Shown: positions 43,219 through 52,123 of the stretch, in pieces | Numbering within the stretch: position 1 is the stretch's first letter | Layout of the letters: every line of letters begins with the position of its first letter | Origin: Stutzerimonas stutzeri | GTDB taxonomy: Bacteria; Pseudomonadota; Gammaproteobacteria; Pseudomonadales; Pseudomonadaceae | Length of the DNA: 64,000 bases | NCBI GenBank assembly: GCA_019056435.1 | Contig: CP077641.1 | Coordinates: 2,666,001-2,730,000 of the forward strand | Reading direction: 5' to 3' | Translations under genes and position numbers: made by a program | The notes under the pieces: model-generated | What the model was told of the DNA's origin: nothing | What the model saw: only the letters and a program-made list of their open reading frames with translations | Databases searched by the model: none

Positions 43219-43695
43219 TCACTTCCTGACGCAGCCGCGCTCATCGAAGCTGACAGTCTGCCTGCCGCCTCGTTCGTTCAAGTAACGATACTGAACCTGA
43301 CCGTTGCGGCGCGTAATGCCGTCCGGCTTGCCCAAGGCGCTTTCCACGTCCGTCTGTGTCATGCCTTGCTGAACCTTGCCGGAGATCATGGCGTTGCGCC
43401 GTGCCTGGCCGGTTACCTGATTACCGCAACCATCGTCACGCTCGCCAACGACCACGACAGTCCTGTTCGCTGGCGGGTTTCGGATGGGTCTTGGCTCAGC
43501 GAGGGGTGTCATCCTTTTCGTACTTGGCGTCGGGTTGCGGGCATCCTGTACGGCGAGCGCCTGGTCAGTGGGGCAGCCCTGTCGGGTGAACGTCGTGTGC
43601 CCGGCGCTGTCAACGCAGCGGTAAACGGTTGCGGCTTTCAGGGATGGTGGGCTAATCAGCAAGGCGCAGAAGCACGCCGTAGCCATGGCTTTCAT
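43219..43695 (-). CDS. Exported DUF4124-type protein
   Basis: A 158-residue protein with a signal peptide ending LKAAT. The sequence VYRCVDSAGHTTFTRQGCP fits the DUF4124 (envelope) domain, with two cysteines. The C-terminal part, GMTQTDVESALGKPDGITRRNGQVQYRYL, resembles the SmpA/OmlA-like fold that recurs in envelope proteins. Function unknown. It is convergent with the tRNA unit and divergent from mgtE. Confidence 0.8.
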   Translation of the reverse strand: MKAMATACFCALLISPPSLKAATVYRCVDSAGHTTFTRQGCPTDQALAVQDARNPTPSTKRMTPLAEPRPIRNPPANRTVVVVGERDDGCGNQVTGQARRNAMISGKVQQGMTQTDVESALGKPDGITRRNGQVQYRYLNERGGRQTVSFDERGCVRK

Positions 43696-44018
43696 TGCCG
43701 TCGTCCTCCTTGACGAGTGTGAACGGACAGCCTAACCGACAAAATCTGCGCGTGCTGCCGTGTCTTCTCTCAACGTGAAGGCGTCGACAGTGACGACGCC
43801 TGACATAACGTCCTGGCGTCCCGATGCAAAGGGCTGTATGGCCTTGCATTTCATGGGCTGAACTGGCCAGCGCAGTGTTAATATGCCGCCGTCCGCCCGT
43901 TCGGGTTTGTGGATTCCCCTCATGGACTTACCCAGTAGATACACCAATTTTCCGCTAGCTGATCGCGTATCGAATGATTGAACCCTGGCGCATGCCCGCC
44001 GCTGGGGTGGAGTGCGCC
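43696..44018. other. 323-base intergenic region upstream of mgtE
   Basis: Separates the leftward DUF4124 gene and the rightward mgtE. A possible -10 (TTAATAT near 43877) is seen. From 43922 to 43981 there is a 19-codon ORF (see separate entry). I do not recognise a Mg2+ riboswitch (M-box or YkoK) or a terminator here. Confidence 0.6.
43922..43981 (+). CDS. Possible 19-codon leader ORF upstream of mgtE
   Basis: ATG 43922 to TGA 43979-43981 encodes a 19-residue peptide starting MDLPSRYTNF. Its stop overlaps an ATG at 43974 that is in frame with mgtE, 45 bases before the chosen mgtE start. No good ribosome site lies upstream (GTGGA is the nearest purine stretch). It may be a regulatory leader peptide or simply chance; no homology is recognised. 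Confidence 0.25.
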   Translation: MDLPSRYTNFPLADRVSND

Positions 44019-45467
44019 ATGACTGAAGTAGAAGCAAAGAAGCCACAAGAAAGTCTCCAGGATCGTCTGGCACAGGTCGTTGAGCTGCTTCATCGGCACA
44101 AGATCGTGGAGGATCTGGCTCATCGGCAGAGCCAGGAGGGGCAGCATCAGGAGCTGGTGGATCAGCTGGTGCATCGCCAGAACCTGGTCGAACTGCAGCG
44201 CCGGCTCGAGGTGCTTCACCCAGCCGATATCGCGCACATTCTCGAAGCGCTGCCGCTCGATGACCGTCTGACGGTCTGGCAGTTGGTCAAGTCCGAACGC
44301 GACGGCGATATCCTCCTCGAGGTGTCGGACGCTGTTCGCGAAACGCTGATAGCGGACATGGACGATCACGAGCTGCTTGCAGCGGCAAAGGAGCTCGATG
44401 CTGACGAGCTCGCCGATCTGGCCGCCGAACTGCCGCGCGACGTTGTCCACGAGCTGATGGAAACCCTCGATGCGCAGCAGCGTGAGCGTGTCCGTTCGGC
44501 CCTGTCCTATCAAGACGATCAGGTCGGCGCACTGATGGACTTTGAGATGGTGACCATCCGTGAGGATGTCAGTCTTGAAGTCGTCTTGCGTTACCTGCGC
44601 CGCCTCAAAGAGCTGCCGGGGCATACCGACAAGCTCTTTGTGGTTGATTACGACGGCGTGCTCAAGGGCGTGCTACCGATCAAGCGGCTCCTCGTAAACG
44701 ATCCGGAAAAGCAGGTCGCTGAAGTGATGGCCAGCGATCCGGTGACTTTTCATCCGGATGAGGATGCCTACGAAGCCGCTCAGGCGTTCGAGCGTTATGA
44801 CCTGGTTTCGACGCCGGTCGTGGACAAGAGTGGCAAGCTGATCGGGCGTCTGACCATCGACGAAATGGTCGACCTGATTCGCGAGGAAAGCGAGAGCGAA
44901 GTGCTCAACATGGCCGGTCTGCGCGAAGAGGAAGATATCTTCGCCTCGGTCTGGAAGTCGCTGCGCAACCGGTGGGCGTGGCTCGCGGTGAATCTGATTA
45001 CGGCGTTCGTTGCGTCACGCGTGATTGGCCTGTTTGACGGTTCAATCGAGAAGCTGGTCGCTTTGGCGGCCTTGATGCCTATCGTCGCAGGTATCGGCGG
45101 GAACTCGGGCAATCAGACGATTACCATGATCGTCAGGGCCATGGCGCTGGATCAGTTGGGCACCGGTAACAGTACGCGCTTGTTGCGCAAGGAGGCGGGG
45201 GTCGGCTTGCTCAACGGCTTGATATGGGGCGGCGTCATAGGGCTTGTCGTATACTGGCTGTATGGGAGCTGGTCGCTCGGTCTGGTAATGATGGCGGCCA
45301 TGACGCTCAATCTTCTTCTCGCCGCGCTGATGGGCGTCTTGATCCCTGTGACCCTGGCCCGGCTTGGGCGCGACCCAGCGCTGGGCGCGAGCGTGATGAT
45401 CACCGCGGTTACCGACAGTGGCGGCTTTTTCATTTTTCTCGGCCTGGCGACGCTTTTTCTCCTCTGA
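44019..45467 (+). CDS. mgtE: Magnesium transporter MgtE
   Basis: Mg2+ channel of 482 residues. Cytosolic N domain (HPADIAHILEALPLDDR), two CBS domains (VMASDPVTFHPDEDAYEAAQAFERYDL and surrounding) that sense Mg2+, and five transmembrane helices with the pore signature PIVAGIGGNSGNQT and VTDSGGFFIFLGLATLFLL. ATG 44019 has GGTGGAG six bases upstream; the upstream in-frame ATG 43974 is less well supported. Its stop codon shares its last base with the ATG of a small ORF. Confidence 0.95.
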   Translation: MTEVEAKKPQESLQDRLAQVVELLHRHKIVEDLAHRQSQEGQHQELVDQLVHRQNLVELQRRLEVLHPADIAHILEALPLDDRLTVWQLVKSERDGDILLEVSDAVRETLIADMDDHELLAAAKELDADELADLAAELPRDVVHELMETLDAQQRERVRSALSYQDDQVGALMDFEMVTIREDVSLEVVLRYLRRLKELPGHTDKLFVVDYDGVLKGVLPIKRLLVNDPEKQVAEVMASDPVTFHPDEDAYEAAQAFERYDLVSTPVVDKSGKLIGRLTIDEMVDLIREESESEVLNMAGLREEEDIFASVWKSLRNRWAWLAVNLITAFVASRVIGLFDGSIEKLVALAALMPIVAGIGGNSGNQTITMIVRAMALDQLGTGNSTRLLRKEAGVGLLNGLIWGGVIGLVVYWLYGSWSLGLVMMAAMTLNLLLAALMGVLIPVTLARLGRDPALGASVMITAVTDSGGFFIFLGLATLFLL

Positions 45468-45571
45468 TGGGCGCGGGGTGTGGCTCCTTGTCGTTTGCCT
45501 TGGCGTCGTTTTTCGGGCTACTGTTCGCGGGTTTCGCTCTTGGCGAAGCCCTTGAACACCGACCCGAATAA
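45467..45571 (+). CDS. Possible 34-residue single-span membrane peptide overlapping mgtE stop
   Basis: The TGATG junction (45465-45469) puts an ATG on the mgtE stop. The ORF codes 34 residues: a small start (MGAGCG), a hydrophobic stretch LSFALASFFGLLFAGFAL long enough to span the membrane, then a polar end (GEALEHRPE). It lacks its own ribosome site but could be made by reinitiation. It fills most of the gap to oadG. No homologue is recognised; it may be chance. Confidence 0.35.
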   Translation: MGAGCGSLSFALASFFGLLFAGFALGEALEHRPE

Positions 45572-45607
45572 CAGGCGGCTCGAGCTGCTGATCTAAAGGG
45601 AACCCCG

Positions 45608-45853
45608 ATGACCCCTAGCGAACTCCTGCTCGAAGGTGTCGAACTCATGCTGTTCGGCCTTGGTTCTGTCTTCATCTTTCTCGTGCTGTTGATTGTCTGC
45701 ATACGCCTGATGTCCTCGATCGTTGCTCGCTTCGATACGACACCAAGCGTTCAGCCGAGCACGCCCGCACCCGGCGCAGCGCCAGAAATGGACGCCGATA
45801 TCCTTACCGCCATCCAGGCCGCCATCCATCAGCACCGCGCCCGTCGCGGTTGA
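45608..45853 (+). CDS. oadG: Oxaloacetate decarboxylase gamma subunit
   Basis: An 81-residue membrane-anchoring subunit. One N-terminal helix (LFGLGSVFIFLVLLIVCIRLM) is followed by a Pro/Ala linker and a short polar tail, the standard OadG layout; the MTPSELLLEGVELMLFGLGSVF start is typical. It holds the alpha and beta subunits together. It precedes oadA by 15 bases and starts the oadGAB operon. Confidence 0.9.
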   Translation: MTPSELLLEGVELMLFGLGSVFIFLVLLIVCIRLMSSIVARFDTTPSVQPSTPAPGAAPEMDADILTAIQAAIHQHRARRG

Positions 45854-45868
45854 CCCGGAGTTCCCTCG

Positions 45869-47649
45869 ATGAACCCTGTAATCAAACCGCTCGGCATCAC
45901 CGACGTGGTGCTTCGTGATGCCCATCAATCCATTCTCGCGACCCGGGTTCGGCTGGAGGACATGCTGCCCATCGCTGCCAAGCTCGATCAGGTCGGCTTC
46001 TGGTCAGTCGAGTCCTGGGGTGGGGCGACATTCGATGCCTGCATCCGTTACCTGGGCGAAGACCCATGGGAGCGCATCCGTGAACTCAAGAAGGCGATGC
46101 CCAATACGCGACAGCAGATGTTGTTGCGTGGGCAGAATCTGCTGGGCTACAGGCACTACGCGGACGATGTGGTAGAAAAATTCGTGGAGCGCGCCGCGAT
46201 CAATGGCGTCGATGTGTTCCGCGTTTTCGATGCGATGAATGACCCGCGTAATCTGGAAACTGCGCTGCGTGCCGTCAAGCGCCATGGTAAGCATGCCCAG
46301 GGGACCATCTCTTACACGACCAGCCCGGTCCATACGCTGGAGATGTGGGTCGATCTGGCCAAGCAGATCGAAGACATGGGCGCCGATTCGGTCGCGATCA
46401 AGGACATGGCCGGTATTCTTGCCCCCTACACCGCCTACGAGCTGGTATCGCGTCTCAAGAAGAGCCTGGCCATTCCCGTCCACATGCAGTGTCACGCAAC
46501 CGCGGGGCTGTCGACCGCCGCGATCGTCAAAGCCGTTGAGGCGGGTATCGACAATGTCGATACGGCAATCTCCTCCTTGTCGATGACCTACGGCCATTCG
46601 CCTACCGAATCGGTTGTCGCCATTTTCCGAGGTACCGAGCGCGATACCGGGCTTGACCTCGAGCTGCTGGAAGAGATCGCCGCCTACTTTCGTGAAGTGC
46701 GCAAGAAATACGCGAAATTCGAGGGAACGCTCAAAGGCGTTGATTCGCGCATCCTCGTCGCGCAGGTGCCGGGCGGCATGCTCACCAACATGGAAAGCCA
46801 ACTCAAGGAGCAGGGTGCGCTCGCCAAGTTCGACGAGGTGCTGGCCGAAATCCCACGCGTACGCGAGGATCTTGGTTTCATTCCGTTGGTCACACCCACC
46901 TCGCAGATCGTCGGAACACAGGCTGTCATCAACGTATTGACCGGGGAGCGCTACAAGTCGATCACGAAGGAGACCGCAGGCATTCTCAAGGGTGAATATG
47001 GTGCAGCCCCGGCGCCCTTCAACGCTGAACTCCAGGCGCGTGTGCTCGAAGGTACAGAGGTCATTACCTGCCGTCCCGCCGATCTGCTGCAGCCGGAAAT
47101 GGACAAGCTCACCAATGAGCTGCGCTCGCTCGCGAAGGAGAAGCGCATCCGGCTGGCTGCTGACGATATCGACGACGTGCTGACATATGCGCTGTTTCCG
47201 CAGATCGGATTGAAGTTTTTGGAAAACCGCGACAACCCCTCAGCCTTCGAACCGACTCCGGGGAGCGAGCCGTCCACACCGCGCGACGCGGGCGAGCCGG
47301 GCGTCTACACCGTGGAGGTCAACGGCAAATCTTTCGTCGTGCAGGTCAACGAGGGTGGCGACATAGACGGCATCAAGCCGCTTGGTGCGGCCGGCTCCGT
47401 GGCTGCGGCTCCGGTTGCCGCGCCGGCCGCTGGTACGGGTGAACCACAACCTGCCCCCTTGCGGGCAATATCTTCAAAGTGCTGGTGCAGCCAGGACAGG
47501 CGGTGCAGGAGGGTGACGTCGTAATCATCCTCGAAGCCATGAAAATGGAAACCGAGATTCGAGCCTTCAAGGCAGGCGCCGTCTCCAGTATCAATGTGAA
47601 GGTCGGTGATGCGGTGGCTGTAGGCGATTGCCTGCTGACCATCGCCTAA
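45869..47649 (+). CDS. oadA: Oxaloacetate decarboxylase alpha subunit (one frameshift near 3' end)
   Basis: Biotin-dependent carboxyltransferase subunit, about 593 residues. The TIM-barrel has [53 protein letters not shown] and [14 protein letters not shown] (metal-site histidines). After an Ala/Pro linker the biotin domain should follow; the frame breaks at the C-run 47454-47458. One more C gives [21 protein letters not shown] and the biotin site EAMKMET, with a stop at 47647-47649. Start ATG 45869 is 15 bases after oadG. Confidence 0.93.
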
Positions 47650-47659
47650 GGGGAGCAAC

Positions 47660-48796
47660 ATGGATAAGTTGCTCAAGCTGTGGCAAAGCACGGGTCTGTA
47701 CCACTTGGAACCGGGCCAGTTGCTGATGATGGTCGTATGTCTGGGACTGATCTACCTGGCCATCCGCAAAGGGTTCGAGCCGTTGCTGCTGATTCCGATC
47801 GGCTTCGGTGGGGTGCTCGCCAATATTCCGGTTGCGAACATGGCCGAGGGTGCGGGCATCCTGCATCTTTTTTATGAAGTCGGGCTGCCGACCAGCGTGT
47901 TCCCGCTGCTCATCTTCATGGGCGTAGGGGCCATGACGGATTTCGGACCGATGCTGGCCAACCCCAAGACGCTGCTGCTCGGCGCGGCCGCGCAGTTCGG
48001 CATCTTCGCGACATTGCTCGGTGCGCTGGCTTTGGCGGCAGCGGGTATCCCGGGTATGGAGTTCACGCTGCGCGAGGCGGCATCCATTGCCATTATCGGT
48101 GGTGCTGATGGCCCGACGTCGATCTTCGTTACGGCGAAATTGGCGCCTCACCTGCTCGGTCCGATCGCTGTGGCGGCGTACTCGTACATGGCGCTTGTTC
48201 CGCTGATCCAACCTCCGATCATGCGTGCGCTTACCAGCAAGCAGGAGCGAATGATCGTCATGCAGCAACTGAGGCCGGTCGGGCAGGTCGAAAAGATCGT
48301 CTTCCCGCTGATGCTGGCCCTTCTGGTGGGTTTGCTGTTACCAGATGCTGCTCCGCTGGTGGGTATGTTCGCCTTCGGCAATCTGCTTCGTGAATGCGGT
48401 GTGGTGGAGCGTCTAGCCGACACGACACGTAACGCGCTGATCAACATCGTGACCATTGCGCTCGGGTTGACAGTAGGCTCGAAGCTGTCGGCCGACGCTT
48501 TCCTGCAAATGAAGACGCTCGGCATCCTGGTGCTTGGGATGGTTGCATTTTGCGGGGGCACCGCAGCGGGTGTGCTGATGGCAAAGGGTATGAACCTGTT
48601 CAGCAAGAACAAGATCAACCCCCTTATCGGCGCAGCGGGGGTCTCGGCCGTCCCGATGGCTGCTCGTGTGGCGAACAAGGTCGGGCTGGAAGCCAATCCG
48701 CAGAACTTCCTGCTGATGCACGCGATGGGGCCTAACGTCGCCGGCGTTATCGGCTCAGCCGTTGCGGCAGGCATTCTCTTGAACTTCGTCGGTTGA
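47660..48796 (+). CDS. oadB: Oxaloacetate decarboxylase beta subunit, Na+ pump
   Basis: Integral membrane subunit of 378 residues that decarboxylates carboxybiotin and expels Na+. Motifs: [61 protein letters not shown] (Asp in GGADGPT is the Na+-linked residue of the family), [18 protein letters not shown] and [18 protein letters not shown]. Intact. A strong bidirectional terminator follows. With NhaD elsewhere in the window it suggests use of a sodium gradient. Confidence 0.95.
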   Translation: MDKLLKLWQSTGLYHLEPGQLLMMVVCLGLIYLAIRKGFEPLLLIPIGFGGVLANIPVANMAEGAGILHLFYEVGLPTSVFPLLIFMGVGAMTDFGPMLANPKTLLLGAAAQFGIFATLLGALALAAAGIPGMEFTLREAASIAIIGGADGPTSIFVTAKLAPHLLGPIAVAAYSYMALVPLIQPPIMRALTSKQERMIVMQQLRPVGQVEKIVFPLMLALLVGLLLPDAAPLVGMFAFGNLLRECGVVERLADTTRNALINIVTIALGLTVGSKLSADAFLQMKTLGILVLGMVAFCGGTAAGVLMAKGMNLFSKNKINPLIGAAGVSAVPMAARVANKVGLEANPQNFLLMHAMGPNVAGVIGSAVAAGILLNFVG

Positions 48797-48860
48797 ACTC
48801 AGGCCCGTGTCGAGCGCGACACGGGCCGCTCATCCCGCCGCTGCAAAACGTCAAAACGAA

Positions 48861-48886
48861 AACGCCTCGATAGATCGAGGCGTTTT
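48861..48886. terminator. Bidirectional rho-independent terminator
   Basis: AACGCCTCGAT (48861-48871) and ATCGAGGCGTT (48874-48884) form an 11-bp stem with a two-base nominal loop, followed by T's to 48886 and preceded by an A-rich stretch. It lies between oadB (plus) and amrZ (minus) stops and can serve both. Confidence 0.9.
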
Positions 48887-48924
48887 TTCGAAGGGCGCGC
48901 GAGCAGGGTGGTAGTAGCTGTTTT

Positions 48925-49251
48925 TTATTCTTCGTCGCGAGCCGCCTCGGTGTCCTGCGCAATCAACGCAATGAGCGCGTTCTGCTGTCGATGAGCCAAT
49001 TGGCGAAAACGCTGCAGCAATTCGCGTTCATGAAGCGTCAGCTCCGGGCTGTCCAGGCGCATGTTCAAGTCATCGTCCAGCGCCCCTTCCTGAAGAAGGC
49101 TCTGTTCCAGTCTCGCGATGATTTCAGAATTCATGCTGCGATGATGGTTGCGCGCGACTTCTGCAATACGCTCGCGCATGCCGTCAGGTAGCCGAACCAC
49201 GAATTTGTCAGCCGTACGGCTGGAATAAACTGCCTGCTTCATTGGGCGCAT
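48925..49251 (-). CDS. amrZ: Transcriptional regulator AmrZ
   Basis: A 108-residue ribbon-helix-helix (Arc/MetJ) regulator. [45 protein letters not shown] (shown in parts elsewhere as the RHH core, residues about 10-52) matches AmrZ of Pseudomonas, and the C-terminus [20 protein letters not shown] is also characteristic of its tetramerisation region. AmrZ controls alginate, twitching, flagella and c-di-GMP genes. Its position near the flagellar genes is consistent. Confidence 0.94.
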   Translation of the reverse strand: MRPMKQAVYSSRTADKFVVRLPDGMRERIAEVARNHHRSMNSEIIARLEQSLLQEGALDDDLNMRLDSPELTLHERELLQRFRQLAHRQQNALIALIAQDTEAARDEE

Positions 49252-49471
49252 AGTAAACCGGTTAGTCAGGTGGACGATGGTGGCTCATTGCCGTTCTAGT
49301 CACGGTCTGACAACCGAACAGCGCCTGCTGTTCCGCGACCTGCAAAAAGATGCTAGACGGCTTTATGGCGCCAATTGTACGACGTACACGGCGACAGTAA
49401 AGCGGTCTGTGATGGCAAGATGCCTGTAGTGTGATACGCGCCCTGTCCTGAACCTCGACTGCGTCCTACTA

Positions 49472-49654
49472 CTAGCGCAGTACAGGATCGAACTTGATTT
49501 TTCGCCCTACGAAGAGCGAAGCAAGGAACAGGATGCCGAACAGGACGGCGCCGCCCTTGATGGCTAGATCCCAAGTGCCGCTGGGGTCCATGGTAAGAGA
49601 AAGCGCAACGAAGGTGCTGCTGAGAATCAGACAGAAGAGCGTGAAAAGCGACAT
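49472..49654 (-). CDS. Small two-span membrane protein, unknown
   Basis: A 60-residue protein with two hydrophobic segments (LFTLFCLILSSTFVALSL and GGAVLFGILFLASLFVG) joined by MDPSGTWDLAIK, then a basic end. The ATG at 49654 has AGGGA upstream. No family is recognised. It is in line with the next small gene and with amrZ on the minus strand, but spacing to amrZ is 220 bases. Confidence 0.6.
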   Translation of the reverse strand: MSLFTLFCLILSSTFVALSLTMDPSGTWDLAIKGGAVLFGILFLASLFVGRKIKFDPVLR

Positions 49655-49695
49655 GGTTTTTTCCCTGATAGAACCTGATGGCGATTCGCGTGTCC

Positions 49696-49908
49696 TTAGA
49701 ATACCCACCGCTGTGGTTGTGCCGGAGCGCTGACCTGGACCTGATTGATAGTCTGTGCAGCTGGATAGGCAGGCCGATCAACCGACAAAGGCTGTGGCGC
49801 CGATGCGTTGGAAAGTCGAGTACCGCTTTCCGACTTGAGATCGTGAAACTCCAGAGCGGCAACAGCGATCAGTATCGATGTGCTGAGCAAGTAAGCCGGG
49901 CGTTGCAT
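49696..49908 (-). CDS. Small exported or membrane-anchored protein, unknown
   Basis: A 70-residue protein with an N-terminal hydrophobic segment (AYLLSTSILIAVAALEF) and a polar Pro/Ala/Gln-rich tail. A strong AAGGAG ribosome site precedes ATG 49908 at proper spacing, which supports translation. No motif is recognised. It is 41 bases upstream of the two-span protein and may share a transcript. Confidence 0.55.
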   Translation of the reverse strand: MQRPAYLLSTSILIAVAALEFHDLKSESGTRLSNASAPQPLSVDRPAYPAAQTINQVQVSAPAQPQRWVF

Positions 49909-50141
49909 GGGCGTCTCCTTCGCGTTGCGGATAGCCATTTACATAGCACGCGCTGTGCCAGTTCTTTTTTAAAAAAACCTGTTTAATATCAATAACTTGC
50001 GAAGACCGCTGCGTTGTTGGGTAGTGCGCTTTGCACGGTCCACCCGAAGGCTAATTGCATTTTGCAATGCTAACGGCCAGGTGTTGTGCGTGAACCCGCT
50101 CGCGGCTCGCTTAGGGTTGCGAACTTGCAAATGGATGGCGT

Positions 50142-50170
50142 GTGACAAAGCGAGCGTGGGCGGCTAAGAT
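50142..50170 (+). promoter_or_regulatory. Promoter of tRNA-Arg(CCU)
   Basis: GTGACA (50142-50147), 17-base spacer, TAAGAT (50165-50170) and a GC-rich discriminator before the tRNA at 50184. The rest of the 275-base gap 49909-50183 holds an AT-rich dyad (TTTTTTAAAAAAA) and an ATTGCA/TGCAAT hairpin, without genes. Confidence 0.65.
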
Positions 50171-50183
50171 GCTGCCCCGATTT

Positions 50184-50259
50184 GTCCCAGTAGCTCAATT
50201 GGATAGAGCATCCCCTCCTAAGGGGAAGGTTGTGAGTTCGAACCTCGCCTGGGACGCCA
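50184..50259 (+). tRNA. tRNA-Arg (anticodon CCU), one base short in anticodon stem
   Basis: Acceptor stem GTCCCAG/CTGGGAC, T-loop TTCGAAC and encoded CCA are normal. The anticodon loop CT-CCT-AA fits Arg(CCU), but the 5' stem strand is short: with the C-run 50212-50215 extended by one C it would read TCCCC pairing GGGGA, and the tRNA would be 77 bases instead of 76. I infer a lost C, as in many genes here. Reads the rare AGG codon. Confidence 0.88.
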
Positions 50260-50315
50260 GCCTTCTCCAAACTGCTTCGGCTTTCACAGAGCAAACGGTA
50301 GGACGACAGAACGAG

Positions 50316-50351
50316 AAAAGGCCCTGCGGCGTCAAGCTGCAGGGCCTTTTT
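50316..50351. terminator. Bidirectional rho-independent terminator
   Basis: AAAAGGCCCTGC (50316-50327) pairs with GCAGGGCCTTTT (50339-50350), and T continues at 50351. It can end the tRNA-Arg transcript on the plus strand and the flgZ operon on the minus strand (AAAA becomes TTTT). Confidence 0.9.
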
Positions 50352-50365
50352 GTTGTCAGGGCAGA

Positions 50366-51111
50366 TCAGCTGAAACGGTCGGATACCTGGTCGCGACGTG
50401 CTTCACGTTGCAGCTGATAGACGAAGCGTTCGATGTTGCGCTGTGGAAGGCCGCCGAGGCGGTGAAACCGAAGGCCGCAAAGGTCAGGTCCAGCTTCTCA
50501 TCGTAGGACAGATGTCGCAGCTCGACCGCGGTGGTGATGTTGCCGATAGGCAGGGCGGCTGACAGGTCATAGACCTGGCCAGTCTGCAGGCCACTTGCTA
50601 TCTGCCCGCTCATACTGATCCTGCAGCCCGTGGCCGACATGTCCAGCAGTCGACCATCCAGCGGCTTTCTGATGGCTTTGCCGCTCAGCGTAACGCTGAT
50701 TGCAGGGCCGGACAGTTGCGCGCGATAGGCATTGCGGCGCTGGTGATAAAGCATCTCGGTGGGGACGGCAATCCAGTAACAGCGCGCGTCGTCCAGCTCT
50801 CCAGGATGGGTGGGTAGCGCATTCTGCCAAGCGATGCGCACGCCTTCATGAAAACCCTCTACCGAGAAAGGTTCGCCCGCGAGCAGTAACCGCTCGCCAT
50901 CGTTGGGGACCAGCTCATCAAGCGCGATCCAGCCTTTTTCCTGACTGATCTCGACCACGTAGGTCTGATAACGGGCGTTGCGTCCGGAGAAGTGAATCAG
51001 CAAAGGCGTACGGTTTTCCTGAAGTAATCGTAGGTTTGCGTAGACTTCTACGGGTGTCTTCAGGATTTGCGGAGGCTGCGGACCGTCGTTCTCGACAAAA
51101 AGGCTGGACAC
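50366..51111 (-). CDS. flgZ: Flagellar brake protein with PilZ domain, YcgR/FlgZ type (one frameshift)
   Basis: About 248 residues. The N-terminal YcgR-type domain is followed by a PilZ domain with the c-di-GMP motif RRNAYRAQL (RxxxR) and [10 protein letters not shown] (the D/NxSxxG motif). Family members slow flagellar rotation when c-di-GMP is high. The frame breaks near 50465: one base added restores [20 protein letters not shown] and a stop at 50366-50368. It lies directly downstream of flgN, as in P. aeruginosa. Confidence 0.88.
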
Positions 51112-51191
51112 TTTGCTTGGCTCTCCGGCACCTGGCGAGATGAAGGTCGCAATGATAGCACTTGGCCCACGAAAAGCCCGTGCGTTTGGTT

Positions 51192-51662
51192 TCAGGCCTG
51201 GCTGAGTGGGCGGTGGTAAGTGCTTTTCGAGGCTGAGCCACGGCGATCGTATAGATCTGGCGTGTCAGCACTGCCTTTCAGGATGCGCAGCATGCCGCCT
51301 ACTGCCGTCTGGTTGGCGCGAATGAGTTTGCCGTTGCGCTCGTTGGACTGCCGACAGGCCTCCAGAAGCTCCTCGAGCTGCCGTGCGTTATCGAGCAAGC
51401 CGGCGCCGCAGCTTGAGCGGGAGGCGTAGGCCTTCATGCCGTCCATATCGCTCGTCACGCCTGCTTGACGGAGTGCCTGGCTACGACGGGCGCCGTGCTG
51501 CCCGAGCAGGGCCAGGGTCGTCTGTTTCTGAGTCAGCAGGGCCTCGAGGCCGGCAAGGTCGCGCTCGGCCAGCGCCTGGTATTCCTGATCGATGAGATCA
51601 AGAAGCCGTTGCGCGTTGCCGATGTCTTCTGCGAGTTGGGAGAGTAGCTCGGTGTCTTGCAT
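51192..51662 (-). CDS. flgN: Flagellar export chaperone FlgN
   Basis: A 156-residue helical protein, MQDTELLSQLAEDIGNAQRLLDLIDQEYQAL (start), with NARQLEELLEACRQSNERNGKLI near the end, as in the FlgN family. It escorts the hook-filament junction proteins FlgK and FlgL. It is the second gene of the flgM-flgN pair and 35 bases downstream of flgM. Moderate conservation; context strengthens the call. Confidence 0.88.
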   Translation of the reverse strand: MQDTELLSQLAEDIGNAQRLLDLIDQEYQALAERDLAGLEALLTQKQTTLALLGQHGARRSQALRQAGVTSDMDGMKAYASRSSCGAGLLDNARQLEELLEACRQSNERNGKLIRANQTAVGGMLRILKGSADTPDLYDRRGSASKSTYHRPLSQA

Positions 51663-51697
51663 AGCTGCCCCTGATAGCCTTGCCGCCGGCGTGTCAA

Positions 51698-52030
51698 TCA
51701 GCGCTGGCTTTCGAAAGCCAGCAGCTTGGACGCAACGCGTTGGCTGTCGACCTGATAGCTGCCATCGGCGATGGCCTGCTTGATCTGAGCGACACGCGCC
51801 TGATCGACAGACGGTTGCTGGTTCATTTTCTCCGTTGCCTGCTGTAGACGCTGAGCCTCAGGGCTGAGCTGGACGTTTTCGCCCATGGCTGCTGCACTGG
51901 AGGCGCCTTTGCTGGCATCGGCTGCTGGAGTTTGTGTAGCGGAGGGCCGCTCGGCGTTCTGAACACCACTGGTGCGCCCGCTGTTGGGCGGAGTGGCCGG
52001 CCCGTTTGGTCGGTTGAAATCGATAACCAT
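51698..52030 (-). CDS. flgM: Anti-sigma-28 factor FlgM
   Basis: A 110-residue protein with a disordered Pro/Ser/Ala-rich first half and the conserved C-terminal FliA-binding region ([45 protein letters not shown] in parts). The last residues form helices that bind FliA. It is exported when the hook is complete. A FliA-type promoter sits 36-62 bases upstream. Confidence 0.92.
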   Translation of the reverse strand: MVIDFNRPNGPATPPNSGRTSGVQNAERPSATQTPAADASKGASSAAAMGENVQLSPEAQRLQQATEKMNQQPSVDQARVAQIKQAIADGSYQVDSQRVASKLLAFESQR

Positions 52031-52065
52031 GATGGAACCTCGAATAAGTCAGGTCGCTTGCCTGC

Positions 52066-52092
52066 TTTTCGGCAACCCATGACAAAACTTTA
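52066..52092 (-). promoter_or_regulatory. Sigma-28 (FliA) promoter for flgM
   Basis: On the minus strand TAAA (52092-52089), a 15-base spacer, then GCCGAAAA (52073-52066), against the consensus TAAA-N15-GCCGATAA (one mismatch). Placed 36 bases upstream of the flgM start, consistent with a late-class flgMN operon. Confidence 0.75.
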
Positions 52093-52123
52093 GCGTTTTT
52101 TTGGCAGGGCGCTATCGAGGTGA

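Noticed and set aside
43696..44018. An M-box or other Mg2+ riboswitch upstream of mgtE
   Set aside because: I could not find the conserved M-box core or a terminator/antiterminator pair.
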